A stretch of DNA of 64,000 nucleotides, taken from contig JAJFZO010000799.1 in assembly GCA_021397835.1 (NCBI GenBank), forward strand, positions 620,001-684,000. The letters are read 5' to 3'. A program made the position numbers and the translations under genes. Positions 9,643 to 24,000 of the stretch are shown piece by piece. The notes beneath the pieces were generated by a model. The model did no database searches. It was not told where the DNA came from and was given only the letters and a program-made list of their open reading frames with translations. The number at the start of each line of letters is the position of its first letter. Position 1 is the first letter of the stretch. Origin of the DNA: Moringa oleifera (taxonomy: Eukaryota > Streptophyta > Magnoliopsida > Brassicales > Moringaceae).

Positions 9643-12600
9643 AGGTGCACCCCATCAAATAAAGTTGAATGCCTCATGAAAGTACTACAATTCATTATTT
9701 TTTCTTCCCATTTCGAAAGACTTTTGTTTTCCCTTTAAGAAAATGTTGTTAGGAGGTAGATCCCTAGTTTCATAGGGAGAAGTTATCCCCTCAAACACAC
9801 TAGTTTAATCTTGCTAATGGAATGACCACAATATGAATGAATATTGCGTTAATAGAGTAGTTGTTCTTTCCCTTGTGCTCTTAACATGAAGCGAAGGTAG
9901 CAATATGGATGCTTGTCAGTGCATTAAGTAAGTCAAATACTAATTGGTATAAAATAGATCAATTATGCAAAATCGAGCCCTGACTTTAGAAGCCTTCCCG
10001 ATTTGAATTTTTGATTTGAGTTTACCAATCCATAAGATATGGCTTTAAAGCTTCCCAGCTTGGGTTGTTATCAAGCATGAGAGTACAAGTGAGCTCAGGC
10101 TTTCGCCACTCATGTAAACCTATATCATGGTTTTTAAAAGGGCCTAAAATGCATGATGATTAAATTTCTAAATATATAACAAGGCCTCCTTTACTGTCAT
10201 CGCTCATTTTCTCTCCTATTGACATAGTAAAGTATGGTTTTATTAAGCGTGATACATGCCCTCTATAAAGTGGTCTTTGAAAAGGTCTTTAAACGACTAT
10301 TTGTCTTTAGTTCTTAAAGATGTAATGAATAGTTTTCTTCCTTGCCCACCACTCATGAAAAGAAAGAATACATAGGGCCTCCTCAGCCTGCCTTAATTCA
10401 AATACGATTCTTTTTCACTTTATTCTACCTTGCTAACTGCCCCTTAGGCTTAAAAAAAAGCCTTTTCATTGTCATCACTTATTATCATCAATATGGCTAG
10501 TTTTTTAGCATTATTTCTAGCTTGAATTAAGGCTTTGAAGTTCCTCTTCTATTTTTATAACTAGAAAGGTAGGCAAACCTAAGTTCAGAGCCACCTCGAT
10601 TCGAGATGTTGGAACACCAACAAGACTAAAAATAGATTCCTAAACTAACTTCAAAACAAATTTGAGCACTTTAATCGAAAGCCTTTCTTATCTAATGTTA
10701 GTTGATCCTTCAATATCTACACCAACTAAATTAGAAGCCTGATTTGAAAGATGAAAGCAAGCTTAAAAAGGATCCAAGACTTCTTCTTAGTCCCTTAAAG
10801 TCATAAAGCAGATTAGACTGTAATATATACCTATGAAACGAAAAGCAATGAAAAACAATCCATGTGAAAAATCAATAAAGGCTTGCCTATACGTCTTTTT
10901 AGCATATGCACGGTTTCTTTCAATTGGAGCCTATCACTACCTAGATCAACCTTTCGATTCTAGTTTGCCTTGTGTCATCCGATTTGAGGGAATTCATTGG
11001 ACTGTGAACTTGATTCATACCTGGCATTTAATCTTTTACTAGGAGCAAGGTTGTCCTTAGCAAGAATGGTTAGAATCGAGCCCTGATTAGAATTATGAAA
11101 CGACTCGTAGGAAATGTTTTTAAGTTAAGAGAATTTTTGGGCTTACCGACTAATAAAAGATCTTTTTCAAACTAATTTGCTGGCTCTATTTGAAACAAAA
11201 ATTCTCATCTAGAGAGATATTAATAGACATAGAAAAAGATCTTAATCTTGTAGTTCACAAAGCAAAAGTCCCATAAGCACCCACTTTTAAAGAAGCAAAT
11301 ACACTCGCCTTAGGAAGCATACACACTTATATGTGACCTACATTTATTAATAATCTTGCAAGAATTTTCCTTCTTGAGGTAGGTCAAAAGAGCAAGTTAA
11401 TGAAAGAAAGACTCTCTTGAAAGGTGTCTACTTGTGGAATAGAAAGACTTCATTGCATCAACAAAGTGTAGTAATAAAAAATGCTTACATAAGCTCATCG
11501 ATATGTACTCCTCGATTGTGAAAGAAAAGGTGCTTCTGAGCTAAATCAATCCTGCACAGGTGATTACTAGGAACTTTACACTCAATGAAAAGCGAAAATG
11601 AAGACTAAATCTACTTTGTAAGCGATTCGAGAGACCATAAGAATGATCAGGTGATGAGCAAGAATAGTAAAAACATTAAGATATTCTTGTTCAAAGATGC
11701 GTTAAAGTATACCTATGAAAGTAGATTGCAAGGGTCACACACCAATGCATTACTAAAGATAACCAACTAGAATAACTTTTCAAGAGGCGTAGAAAGATGG
11801 ATCGGTCTTATAATCTATGAGTAAGAAAACTAGATGGGAAAAGAATCCTAAGGGAAGCTTCTTATTAGTGCTTTGCCTCACCACTGAACATTGTACTACT
11901 ACGGTCAATAACTTGCCCTAAAGTGGCTTCAGATGACCTCAAGGGTGGTCAAAGGGCCTGATAAGGCACTATACCTTTCTTGCTCGAAGGATCTATGAAA
12001 AAAACGTCCCATTACGAATTCTTATCCCATTAATAAAATATAGATAAGGGTTATTTTTGTTCCAAGTCTAACTTTTAAAGCATAACATTAGAAAAAAAAA
12101 AAAAAAACCTTTGGCTCTCAACTTTTTCCTTTGGTAGATCTTTCCTCTTAAAAAGAGGTTTTGCCTAGCCTATTATGTCTTTTGTTCAATACTTATTTCC
12201 AAGAATGAGAACCTTAAATTGAAAACCTTTCCTTCTGCGCTCATTACTTTTTTTTTACCTTCTCCACATTCTTTGAGGAATACTAGATCAAGAGATGAAT
12301 TAATGGATCACAAGGCTAAGTCAAAGGATGCTGAACCTTTTTCAGTAGTGAGCCATATTAAGTAGCTTCTAGCAAGGGCTTCAAGATCATAGTAACGCCT
12401 ACCAAAACTATTTATGGGTACGAATGTCATGTTCGAAGCTGCTTTCTCAAGACACCATGGAAAATATCACTGACGAGTTTAATCTTTAAGTGTGAAATTT
12501 TTAGTTTCCTCATCTTTTTGAGCCTAAAATCATATGGGTCAATAATTCTCACTTCTTATTTAATGAAAGCCCTTCTTAAGAAAGTAAGACAAGAGCCACT

Positions 12601-15600
12601 CATTTGAGACAACAGATTGAGATTTTACTTTGCCTATGCGTAAAGTAACATGTTAAATTGTAATGTGAAATCTTTGGTCTTCTCTATCATTTCCAATTAA
12701 GAGTTAACTCCGCTAGGTAAGAGGACCACTATTGGGATTATTCAACTACTAATTGATGACTAAGGGACTATTATTCTCCCTTCACTATTGATATTGACTT
12801 TCTTGTTGATAAAATGGCAAGGGGTGTAGTTTCATTATATATCTCATCAATTGGAAGATGACAAAGCACATCCATCACCCAATCATGTAAAGGCTGAACT
12901 AAGGTCTATTTGTAATGGCAAAGACCCACATCTTTCCACTATCTTCTAGCTTGATTTTGAACTTACACCTAAATAAGACATTTACTGAGAGACTCGTTTT
13001 ATGTCAACCGCTCATTTTTTTTAAAAAGAACTCATAGTTTTCCCTCTTATCTATATATATATATATATACTAACTTTTTGGTTAGATTGAATAGGGACTT
13101 CTATAAAGATCTTTCCACTCTTTCATCATACTTAAAGTCGAAGTCACAGCGTGAGATGCTCAAAAAGATAAGGAGAATTGACGTCGCGGTGGTGCTACAA
13201 TATGGTAATTTATCATATAAAAGAAAAGATCCCTGCGCCTATTCATTGACCATAAATGTGAATCGATCGACTATTATCTAAGAGAAGATAAGTGGTTCTT
13301 CTATTGTTCAAAGGTAAGGAGAGAACATATAACAGCTTACCTAGCTCTCGTATTTCCCACGTAGTCCATAAGTCAAACCAACGATTCTCTTAATTAAATA
13401 ATAAATGCATTCTTCCTCTTTTTTCAGTATGTTGCTCTGTGTGCTAAGAGCGCATCAAGGCAAGGCAGAAATTAAATAGGATCATCATCGAGGCCCTTTT
13501 TTTTTCCATTATTTATGTCTAGTTCGTTGTGTGTATGTTTTTTTAAGGCTTATCTAGGGCTTTTACTTTAGGGCATCTAATTCCTCTTCTTTCTTTGCTA
13601 TTGATTTCACATCAAGAGCTATTCCTTCTTATTCAGGGTCATCAGATGAGAGATCTTCTTCTGACTTTGAGAAACAGATCGAATGGGGGCCTATCCTCAA
13701 CTTACCTCTTTATCTATAAAAAGCCCTTCCTAGAAGAGAGTGAAAGCTCTAAGATGAGTATTTCTTAGATTTTGAGATTTATTCTCATCCTGATCCATTA
13801 TGAAATTTTCAAAATCTATAAAAACATTAAGGGAAAGGGCTTGTTGTGATCTTTTCGAGGACCATAAGTTGCTAAATGGCATGATAGGGAGGGGATCCAT
13901 AGGTTTTTACTGAAAAGAAAAACTAAATTCATCTATTTAATTCAATTTATCCACACTTCCATCCATTCCTTGTAAAGAAAGGCTAACTACTTACTAGCTA
14001 GGAGCTGTATGAGCAATAATGTCCATGTGAGATTTCACGAGAAGGGCGATGGACAGAAATGGCCTTGTTGTACCTTACTCTCGTCTTCGATAGGGGTCTG
14101 CTCTTTTTTTTTTTAAATGATGGTATGCCAATATGATCTTAATGAGGTGTACAGCTTTACATCTAACATTTATTGGGCTTTCCTCTTTGGGAGTCTATGT
14201 CTCAGCTTGTGCAATAAACCCTTTTGGGTGAAAACTAGTGATAGGTGGTACCGTGGAGCTTTCAGAGAAGGGTAGCCTAGTGTGCAAGCATAACAATGAA
14301 TCGTAGTGAACCCTTAAATGACCTATCTAAGACTAAAGGGTGACCCTTTCACTTGTCCACAAATTGATGCATGTACTGAATGCTTATATGGGAAAGCCTC
14401 ATACCTTGAGTTTAGAAGCAAAGGGTTATTTTGAGAAATTCTTTCTTTTTTGTCCTCTTGGGATGGAGGTGCAATGCAAACACGTCTTTGTTGATTGCAG
14501 GTGATGGATATAAGAATGACGAGGAAGTGAACAGCACTCGATAACATTCAGGGATGGATGTAAACCCATTGGGTAGGGACAATCATTTTGGTCTTGGGAG
14601 AGGTGTCGAACATTCTCAAGAACCAAAAATACTAAGCAAAAAAAAAAAAAAAAAGCCTTATAAGTCACTAAAAGGATGACAGGGGGTCCTTGATTATTAA
14701 TAAAATGAGCAAACAACGAGGTTTATCTCTCTTTAAAGTTTGAAGAAAGAAATAAGGGTCAAATTTTAAACCACTCATAGTAGTTCTACTTATAGAAAAG
14801 ATCATGAAAGAGGTAATCAAAATGGTACTCCAATCCATTTATGATCCTTAGTTTCTAAACACATCGCATTTTCGCTCACATCAAGGCTGCCACTCGGTGT
14901 TAAAATGAATCAAAGAATAGTGGGAAATCTCTCATTGGTTTTTAGAATTCGACATCAGAAAGTGTTTTCATACCATCGATTGACATTGACTCATCCTAAT
15001 CTTTAAGGAAGAAATTGAAGATCCTAACTTCTTTTACTTCATTTAGAAAGTCTTTTCTACTAGATGACTTATAAGCAATAAGAAGGGCCCTTACTCTATC
15101 TACACAGTGTACTACTATCAGCCTACCAAGCAATATCTACCTACATAAGCACGATTAAGAGATAGGGAGAATTTAATAAAAGTATGAAATTTTGATTGTT
15201 CAAAGAATCAAATCAGTTTTATTACGGGCAAGTCTTATTGATGACTAAGAAAACTTTAGAGAAGAAGCAAGCTTTAACACTCCTCAAGACAATAGAGCCA
15301 TCATTCTTGGGAGAGTAAAAAGCATCCAATGCAAAGCGGCCTTTCATTCCCTTGTTTCATTGTGGCACACCCCCCTCTACAAGCACATTTCGCCTCAGGG
15401 GTAACTAGGAAATGCCTTCTGTTTTACCCTTTCATCGATCATCTTTCTTAACAAGCACTCAAGCCTCTTTTGCATTACTTTTCCTTATAAAAGTCGTCTG
15501 GTTGACCTCGAAGGCTAAATTTTACGATAGAGAATGTTGTAATAATAATTAGGCCATGAGAGACCTTATTAAGTATTGCAAAAGAAAGGGCTACTCATAG

Positions 15601-18600
15601 GGCTGGGCAAAAAAGCGATAATAGTTATCAGGTCAAACAAACGCCTAGCCCATATGTTGGCCCCCTTAAAAACCCATTACTTAATAATAAGTATTTGTTA
15701 TGTACGATATACTAACAACTTATTATCGGCAATCATGGGTGTCATAAAGCTTCTCATTGAAATATGAAAATTACCCATTTCTTATAATCGACCTGAACCT
15801 TTGGGTAGGCTTTGTAGGATCCACAACTGTAGCTGCATAAGGTACAACAGAATTCATCAGTATGATCATTCAAGAAGACGTTCTGAGGATGACTCTTATG
15901 CAACTTTTGTAAGGGCTAGAGAATGATCTATGTGTTAAGCATCATATCCATATAACTACTTGCCATCTATGCTTTGCCATCCATGGGAAGTTTAGGAACC
16001 TAGATGATAGTATCTCGATCAAATAACTTAAGAAAGGGATGAGCAAAATAGGGAGTTCATTGGACAATGTTTAACTAGCGAAAAAGCTTAAGTAAGAAGT
16101 CCTTAAGTGGGTGTATTATGGGGGATCATCAAGCATATCCTACAAGGATCAAGGAGGATTTCATTGTTGCATAGCTTAGTTTGGAGCAATGCATTATCAG
16201 ATGTTTAATAGGTAGTCTCACAATCGAGCATGAATGTCTGAAATTTATGACTATATACTCCTACGGGTGAGAAGGTGGTGGAGGAAGGAAGACGACACTG
16301 GTAAGGATCTATCAGCAGTGAATTCCTCATACAGATAAAGGTGCCTATCAAAATGAAACTCTAAAGGTTCAAGATTGAGGTCTCATTAGCCAAAGAAGAC
16401 TTTGGCTAATCCACGTGGCCTACTTGATGAATTTTAGTGATGGAGACATCGTAAATTAGTCCATGGGCATTGTGATAAGTCCTATATCCTACTACAGGTG
16501 CCACGATAACCTTTACTAAGTTTAAACGATTATTAACCACTAGTTTGCTTATCTATAATATTCACCTTAGCCCACAAGCATAAATCCTCGGTGTGGAACA
16601 CAAACCAAAAGTACTCTAATGACTTAAATATAATAAATCAAAGTGATAAAACCCTTGTAGAGTACCCCAACAGCACAGAGCTTGGGAAGCTCAAACCTAT
16701 TAATCTGAACAATGAGGAGAACTTAACTACTTGTTAGTCTTGTGGTTGTTTTTTTTTTCTATTAGTTGCAATGCGAACAGGTATTTACTTATGAGATTAG
16801 TTGAGTAAGCTTACATTAGTTATCTTCTATAAGATAACTAGTTTTAGGGCTTTTGACATCAAAAAGCCTACCCTGCTTAGCTTTGCTATTCCTCATGACT
16901 TGTATTGTAGTCAACTCGAAATGCCCCATGTAGCCTTTCTAATCCTAATACCTTCTTCTTTCATTCATTTTTTATAGTTATATTAGCTTTTATGCCAATA
17001 AAATACGGACAGCAAAGCCAAAGTAATACTAAATAAGCGAGAAAAATCCTTCTTATTAGTAAAGCACTAATGGTCAAGAAAAGGCTTCTTACTATAGGCA
17101 AGCTAAAACACTTTTACTAATATGATGATTTTTATAATTATCCTTTCTCAAAGTTACTTCTTGCTTTAAAAAGATTACAGGGGTGCTTATGTTTTTGGGC
17201 TTCTTCTTATCTCGAAAGTTTGCTTTCGATGACAAGCTTTTACCCTAATACTTGGACTTCGAAGTAAGCTACAAGTACTTAAATTAATCAATAAATGAAT
17301 GAAAATGCCTGCCTAGGGATGAAAAAGGAGGACATGTTAGTTTGAGGGTGTCACGTACGATTCCTTTGAGAAGGGTGTGATAACACCACCTATTAGGCCT
17401 GATGAGTAGTCCACAGAGCTGTATCCCTACTCAGCTAGTACATGCATCTCGTTCTCTCTAAGAGGTTGGCCGCCTATCCTGGATCTTCCCATTTTCAAGA
17501 AGATCCTGGACTCGATCTAGTTTAGTATTAAGGTGATTCTTTTTTCGCTTTTATATATATCATGTGGCATTTCCATGATATCATTATGACCAATTAATGG
17601 AATTTGGCTAGAAAGTGTTCTTGCCTCTATCATTAGCTTGGGTAATCCTAGTATCTAGTGTTCTAGTAATCTTACAACGTTCCCTTAATTATGTGCAAAG
17701 AATTACTCTTTTGATGAACAGGAAATGGGTTAGTCTTAAAAAATGCCCGTTTGTTTATTGTTAAGGCTATAAATCATCCTTACCTGTTCGTAGGAACTTA
17801 ATAAAATGGCCAGTAAATGAACAAGTAAAGGGGTCTGATGACGTAGATAGCAAAGAAAAGCAGCAAAGCTATGTTGAACAATGAAAAGCTATAACAAAAA
17901 AGGTGGTCACTGAAGGTAGGACCACTGCATGAGGGATTTAGGGCAAATAAAGATGGATAATTTGAAGAAAGTGCCATATGCAAAAAAATAGATTATATCA
18001 GCTCAAACACCCTATTGGGATGAAGGTTATTTTCTAACTCTAGTTTACCACCGGGAGTTCAATGGGAAGAAGTGTATAGTTTATAATTTGCGATCTTATT
18101 GTAGTTTGCATGTATGTAAGCCTTAAACATCTTCCTTCCTTGTATGTAAGCACTCTAAGGAGAGTGAAGTACTCTCAAATAGGAGGACCAAACAGCTTTG
18201 TTTTAAAGTTTGAATTTTTGACTTTTAATTAATGCTTTCAATTATAAGTAAAACTAATTATAAGCCAATTTTATTTAACAAAAATGCGAGTTTTAAATCT
18301 CTTAAATTGTGTTGTGACTTTCAAGTTCCTTTATTATTCTTTGTCAAATAGGATGCTTTAGAGTTTGCATCATTTACTACTTCAAGTCTCTTTATTAGTA
18401 GGGTTACTAGGAATCAATCCCCTTTAAAAGCAAACCACTAATAATCAAGAGCTAGATTGAAATCTATGGAATTGCCCTAGCATTGATTTAAAGATCCCTC
18501 TTGAATAGAATGATTAAACATAAGGTTAGACCTTTAATTCATATTTATCGAGACACGTTAATGTAATGGAAGATGAATCAATAACTATATTTTGGATCAA

Positions 18601-18872
18601 GGGCTTATTAACAATAAAATACCATTAGAAGCAGCAAAATTAGGCATAGATTATGCTATCTATTAAACTATTAAACCTTATTATCAATTAGATTTTGGTA
18701 CAGCTAAGATCATTGGAAAAATCAAAGGCAAAGAAAAACACTTTAAAGAAAAAAAAAAGATGTTAATAATATGAGCAACTATGCCAATGACCTATGAAAC
18801 GCTTGTAGGCAGACAGTTGACATATGATTAAGATATACTAATCTCTTACGAGATAAAATATGTAGTTACCCT
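9643..18872. other. NUMT block without recognised genes
   Basis: More than 9 kb with only short open frames. I compared what I could read with the usual plant mitochondrial genes (atp, cob, cox, nad, rps, rpl, sdh, matR, mttB) and with tRNAs and rRNAs and recognised none. A 67-codon frame at 13078-13281 and a 69-codon frame at 10833-11042 match nothing I know. Contents worth naming are an A homopolymer near 12090 and a TA microsatellite at 13052-13069. The block is interrupted at 18873 by a CACTA element and continues after 29021. Confidence 0.5.
13052..13069. repeat. TA microsatellite
   Basis: Nine uninterrupted TA units, just before a 67-codon open frame of unknown nature. Confidence 0.9.
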
Positions 18873-18875
18873 AAT
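18873..18875. repeat. Target site duplication AAT (left)
   Basis: Three bases directly before the left CACCA end, repeated directly after the right TGGTG end at 29019-29021. Three-base duplications are typical of CACTA transposition. Confidence 0.85.
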
Positions 18876-18980
18876 CACCACAAGAAAAACTGTTTTTAAT
18901 GACAGTATTTTATGATGGCCTTTTATGAACATCATTAAAAAATTGAATAAACGATCATCTTGAAAGATCATCATAAAAAA

Positions 18981-19060
18981 ACGTAACATACATGACGGTC
19001 TCAAGAGACCATCATAAAAAGCGTAACATACATGACAGTTCTGAGAGACCATCATAAAAA
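18981..19060. repeat. 40-bp tandem repeat in the CACTA subterminal region
   Basis: Two direct 40-bp units (18981-19020 and 19021-19060), each starting CGTAACATACATGAC after one variable base and ending ACCATCATAAAAA. Each unit contains an inverted repeat with ATGACGGTCTC against GAGACCATCAT. They are likely binding sites for the element's own transposition proteins, by analogy with En/Spm subterminal repeats. Confidence 0.85.
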
Positions 19061-19075
19061 ATCTATAATTAGAAA

Positions 19076-20719
19076 AAAAAATGGTGATTAAGACTCGAAC
19101 CCAATCTCTTCAAGAGAGATTGATAAATGTCATTGCTATCTAATCTAAAGAAATAATGTGATGTGTTTTTTTATGATTTTATTTTTAATTTAAATATTTG
19201 ATTAAAAAGGCAAACCAACGGACTTAAACCCAAGTCCTATCGAAAATTATATCACATTTACAATCATTTGGTTTATAATCGATTTTGGTTAATTATGTTG
19301 TTTGTTTAATAAAAGATGTGTTTGAATTATTTTAGAAAAAACAAAAGTGCCAACTTGAACCCAGGCTCTCTTAGTCAACCTTATGAGACTTTACCATTCG
19401 GTCAATGGAAATCTTGTGCAATGATTTTAGTGGTAATAGACTTTAAATAGTATACATGATGTACTTTAATACTTAAAGATCTTTACCCACGCAATGCCAG
19501 TGTTTTTCCTTCACTCTCCCATGAAAACACTATTCTTTGAAATAAAAATTTCTCTCTTTTAACGTCATATAATTGATCCAAATCTTCGTTCTTTCAAGAA
19601 ATTTTATGAAATAAGCTTCGTACACTATCGAATGATACCATTAAAACAAGGAAAATGGTATGTAAAACTAATCAAACCTTCATCTCGCATTATAAGAGAG
19701 AAAGAGAGATTTTATTGTCAAGTCTTACAATTTCTTACTTAGTTTTGCTCTAAAATTTTCTTCTCTTGGCATTGTGCACTGTCGGATGATACCCATGCGT
19801 GTTACCCTTGTGATACTAGAAACTGTAAGTAAATCAAGGAAGAAAATTTTTACTGGAGCATGTTCTCTGTGAATTTAGAAATTAGTGTTACTGTTTATAT
19901 TCTTGGAATACAATCACCACCCACCTTAAGATACATCAAGTAAATTGCATATTTTTGCCCAAGCAGAGTCATTGTTTCATGCTGTAACTTGTTAGGATGT
20001 ATCCTATTGAAGTAATTTTGCTTTATTTTTATGTGAATCAAAGATCTTGGCCTACTCTGTGAATGGTTGTTAATGCTTGTTGTCCATAGGTTTATAAAGT
20101 CTAGTTACTGGTTTATAGTAAATGATGTGCCTCTTATATCTTTGTAATTTAGCTTAGTGACCCTATAACTATTAATTATTTAGTTGAAAATTTAATTGAA
20201 AATAATTGAACTAGCAGATCAAGCTTAGTCTAATTTTACAGTAACCATTGGACTGACATTTAATACATGAACTAAATCCTTGACTCTCTATATTATGTAA
20301 TCCATGTTGCCTGCCAGAAAAAATTGCTAATATTTCCTTGAAGAATTCTGTAATTTCAACTCAATTTCTATTATGATTATGTCTTTATTGATTTGTTAAA
20401 TAGTTTGCATGTCTTAAGTAATTTTTTTTTGACATTTTGAATTCCATTTTGGTTTCCACTGTGATACTAGAAACTCTAAATAAATCATGGTAGAAAATAT
20501 TAGTTTCACAAGTATTTTGGAAAATTGATAACTAATGTATCTTGTTAACACACAGTACTTGATGGATTAGGGATTACTTTAGTTGAAGCAAAGATAAACC
20601 AATAATAAGAGAATAATCATTGAGAGAGAAAGTTTATTGATATTCAAGTATGTTAATTAAAGTGGAACCTTTTTAGTATTTTGTTGTGCTAGTAATAAAG
20701 GCTTTTTTTTTTCTCACAG
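19076..20719. other. CACTA 5' noncoding region
   Basis: No open frame of note between the subterminal repeats and the bZIP-like exon. A phrase containing GTGATACTAGAAACT and a following AAATCA.GG.AGAAAAT occurs twice (near 19810 and 20460), and a phrase with ACTRTCGRATGATACC also occurs twice (near 19625 and 19769), indicating old local duplications. The end at 20705-20719 is pyrimidine-rich and finishes in TTCTCACAG, a good splice acceptor for the following exon. The region may contain introns of the captured gene. Confidence 0.45.
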
Positions 20720-20895
20720 ATGATATGGTTCATCATTCAGGATAATTGCAAATCGATAGTCAGTTGCTCGTTCAGTCTGTTACTCGTTCAAAGGAAAAGA
20801 AAGCTTATTACATATTAATAGAACTTGAAAGAAAAGTCAAAACTCTTCAGACAGAAGATACTACTCTTTCTGCACAGCTAACATTATTTCAAGTT
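20720..20895 (+). pseudogene. Captured exon of a group-I-type bZIP transcription factor
   Basis: Plant bZIP proteins bind DNA through a basic region and dimerise through a leucine zipper. Frame +1 from 20748 reads ANR*SVARS, then after a 16-bp tandem duplication (20775-20790) the frame shifts and continues [20 protein letters not shown] and then [15 protein letters not shown]. The basic region has the bZIP invariant Asn, with Lys nine residues on (counting Asn as 1), where most bZIPs have Arg; Lys there is characteristic of the VIP1/RF2a-like group. Zipper positions are Leu, Leu, Leu, Phe at seven-residue spacing. CAG to TAG and the frameshift disable it. It is preceded by a splice acceptor and lies between the CACTA left end and its transposase, so it looks like a host gene fragment captured by the transposon. 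Confidence 0.78.
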
Positions 20896-21084
20896 GGTAA
20901 TTCCGTACTAATCTACTAATGTGCCATTTGTTTAGAAGAAATAGTCTTCGCTTTGCCTAAGGCCTTTCAGTCTGGTGGATACCTTGTTTCTTATCTTATT
21001 TTTACAATAACATTACTTTACATACATAATAAGCATACATAATAAATGGGTTTTCTTTTATTTGTCATCATAGGATAGAATACG

Positions 21085-24000
21085 GATAAATCTTGGATGC
21101 ACTTGAATAGATTGCCCAAGGAGTTTTCTGATGGCGTGGATGAGTTTCTTGCTTTTGCCATTTCTTATTGTGAAGATCCCACACTCATTAGATGTCCTTG
21201 TCAATTATGTGCTAATTTGACATTATTAAGTGTTGAAGAAGTAAAGTATCATTTGTTTAGTCAAGGGATTGATCAGAGGTATAAGAGATGATTTGACATG
21301 GAGAAGAGTGTTTTTCTAGATCTTGCACAAATAAGAAATTAGTGTTTGATGAATCTTACAAGGATGATCATATCGACAATATAATAGACATAGTTAATGA
21401 TGCATTTAGATATTGTCGAGATGATCCTAAATTATATCAAAGCTTACTAGAAGATGTAGAAAAGCCTTTATATCCTAATAATACGAAATATATTAAGTTG
21501 TCTGCGTTGATGAGATCATATAATATAAAAGAAAAATATAGGTGGTCAGATAAGAGTTTTTCTGATTTGTTAAGTTGTTTGTCTGATATGTTTCCTACTG
21601 AAAATGAAATTCTTGCATCAATGTATGAAGCCAAGAAAACTATGAACGCATTGGGTTTACATTACGAGAAAATACATACTTGCCTGAATGATTGTATACT
21701 CTATAAAAAGGAGTATAAGAATTTATTATCTTGTCCGACTTATGGACTATCTGGATAGAAAGAAAATGGTAAGGTAAAAAACCAAACGAAAAGGATTCCT
21801 GCTAAAGTATTGTGGTACTTTCCTTCTATTCCATGGTTCGAGCAAATGTTTTGATCACCATAAATTGCATAATATTTAACTTGGCATGCTAAGAAAAGGG
21901 AAGTAGGTGGGAAACTAAGACATCCTATTGATTCACCTGCTTAGAAGTTAATAAACTTTAAGTGGCCAAGTTTTGCATCCGAACACAAAAATCTTTAATT
22001 GCCTATTTCTACTGATGGAATAAATCCACGTAGTTCTCTTAGTACTGCGTGTAATTGTTGGCCAGTAGTAATGATAACATGTAATCTAACACCTTAGTTA
22101 TGTATGAAACAAAAATTCATGATGTTATCCTTGCTTATATTAGGACCTCGCCAACTAGGTAATGATATTGATGTCTATCTTGCTCCATTGATTGATGATT
22201 TGAAGCTTTTATGGGAGCTTACTATAGAAGTCTATGATTTTTACCCAAAAGAGTTGTTTACGTAATGAGTTGTTTTATTATGGATAATTAATGATTTTCC
22301 TGCTTGTGGGAATCTTTGTGGTTGTCTAGTTAAAGGATATTATGCTTGTCCAATATGTGGTGAAAGCACATATACTTGTAGATTACAACATGGTAAGAAG
22401 AATGTATATATGGGTCATAGACAATTCCTTCCAAAAAAATCACCCATTTTAAAAGCAAAAGAAAACGTTTAATGGAAAACATGAAACTGGTTCACCTCCT
22501 TGTGCACTAAGTAGAGAAGAAATAATATAGAAAGTAAGCTCTATTACTAATGAATGGGGTAAAAAAATAGTTGCTAAGAGGAAAATGACATGAGGTAAAA
22601 GATTGAATGACCATATTCAAACATGCTTCAAGAAAAAATCATGTTTTTTTGACCTTGAATATTGGAAACATTTACATGTTCGGCACATTTTGGATGTAAT
22701 GCATATTGAAAAAAATGTTTGCAAAAGCATCTATGGAACTTTACTTAATATTACTAGAAAATTTAAAGATGGGATCAACACTTGACTAGATCTTGCAGAA
22801 ATTGGCTTAAGAAAAGAGTTAGCTCCGAAGGTTGTAAATGGTCGTACTTATTTACCTGCTGCTTGTTACACTCTAAGCAAATTAGAGATAAGGATGTTTT
22901 GTAAGACATTATTAAACATAAAAGTTTCAGATAAGTATTCTTTAAATTTCAAAAATCTTGCGTCAATGATAGATATGAAAATTCAAGGTCTTAAGTCTCA
23001 TGATTGTCATGCTTTTATGCAATAACTTCTACCATTGCAATTCGCTCACTTTTGCCAAGACATGTTAGACGTGCAATCATGAGATTTTGCTTCTTCTTCA
23101 ACGCTTTGTGTAGTAAGGTTGTGGATGTTTCAAAACTAGGCAAATTACTGCAAGATTTGGTGGTAACTCTTTGCTCATTTGAAAAATACTTTCCACCTTT
23201 TTTTTTGATATAGTGGTGCATTTAGCAGTGCATTTTATTAGAGAAGTGAGATTATGTGGGCCGGTATGCCTTAGATGGATATATCCATTTGAACGGTTCA
23301 TGAAAACTTTGAAAGGATCTGTTCATAACTATAATCGTCTTGAAGGATGTATTGATGAATGCTACATCGTAGAAGAAGTACTTGAATTTTGTGAAGGTTA
23401 TTACTCTAACATGCATCTAATTGGTATTCCATTTAGAAAAGAAGATGACATCCAAGTTGGAAAGCCTTTACCTAGCGGTCACATTGTTACTATTGATCAA
23501 CAAGAATTAGAGCAAGCACATCTTTATGTATTATTGAATTCACTTGAAGTTCAACTATATGTTGAGTATGTCTCTTCCTAATCTATGTGTATCTTGATTA
23601 TAAAACATCTACTTCATACATATATGCATTCATTAAATGAGCTTAACCTTATTTCATTAACAGTGAGCATATCAAGTATGTGAAATTATAGTAACCCTAT
23701 TAATCAAAACAATCCAAATGGTTACAAAATGAGCATACTCGGACCTTTATTTCTTGGTTTCGAGAAAATGTACTTACTAGTTTCTTTAACATGACCATAT
23801 GTCTTCTATTTCTTTAATACCAACATCTGTTCAATCAAATTTTTGTCAATAAGTTGCATCAGAAATACAAAAGCAAAATTAACCTTCCTTTTTGGTGAAA
23901 TGGGTAATACATGGACATTGTCCTAAAGTTATAAAATATCCTAGATATGATGTGAATGGTTATTGCTTCCATACATGGAAATGTGATAATAGTCGAGTTA

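Noticed and set aside
17395..17450. Hammerhead-ribozyme-like word CTGATGAG
   Set aside because: No matching GAAA core or flanking stems at suitable distance.
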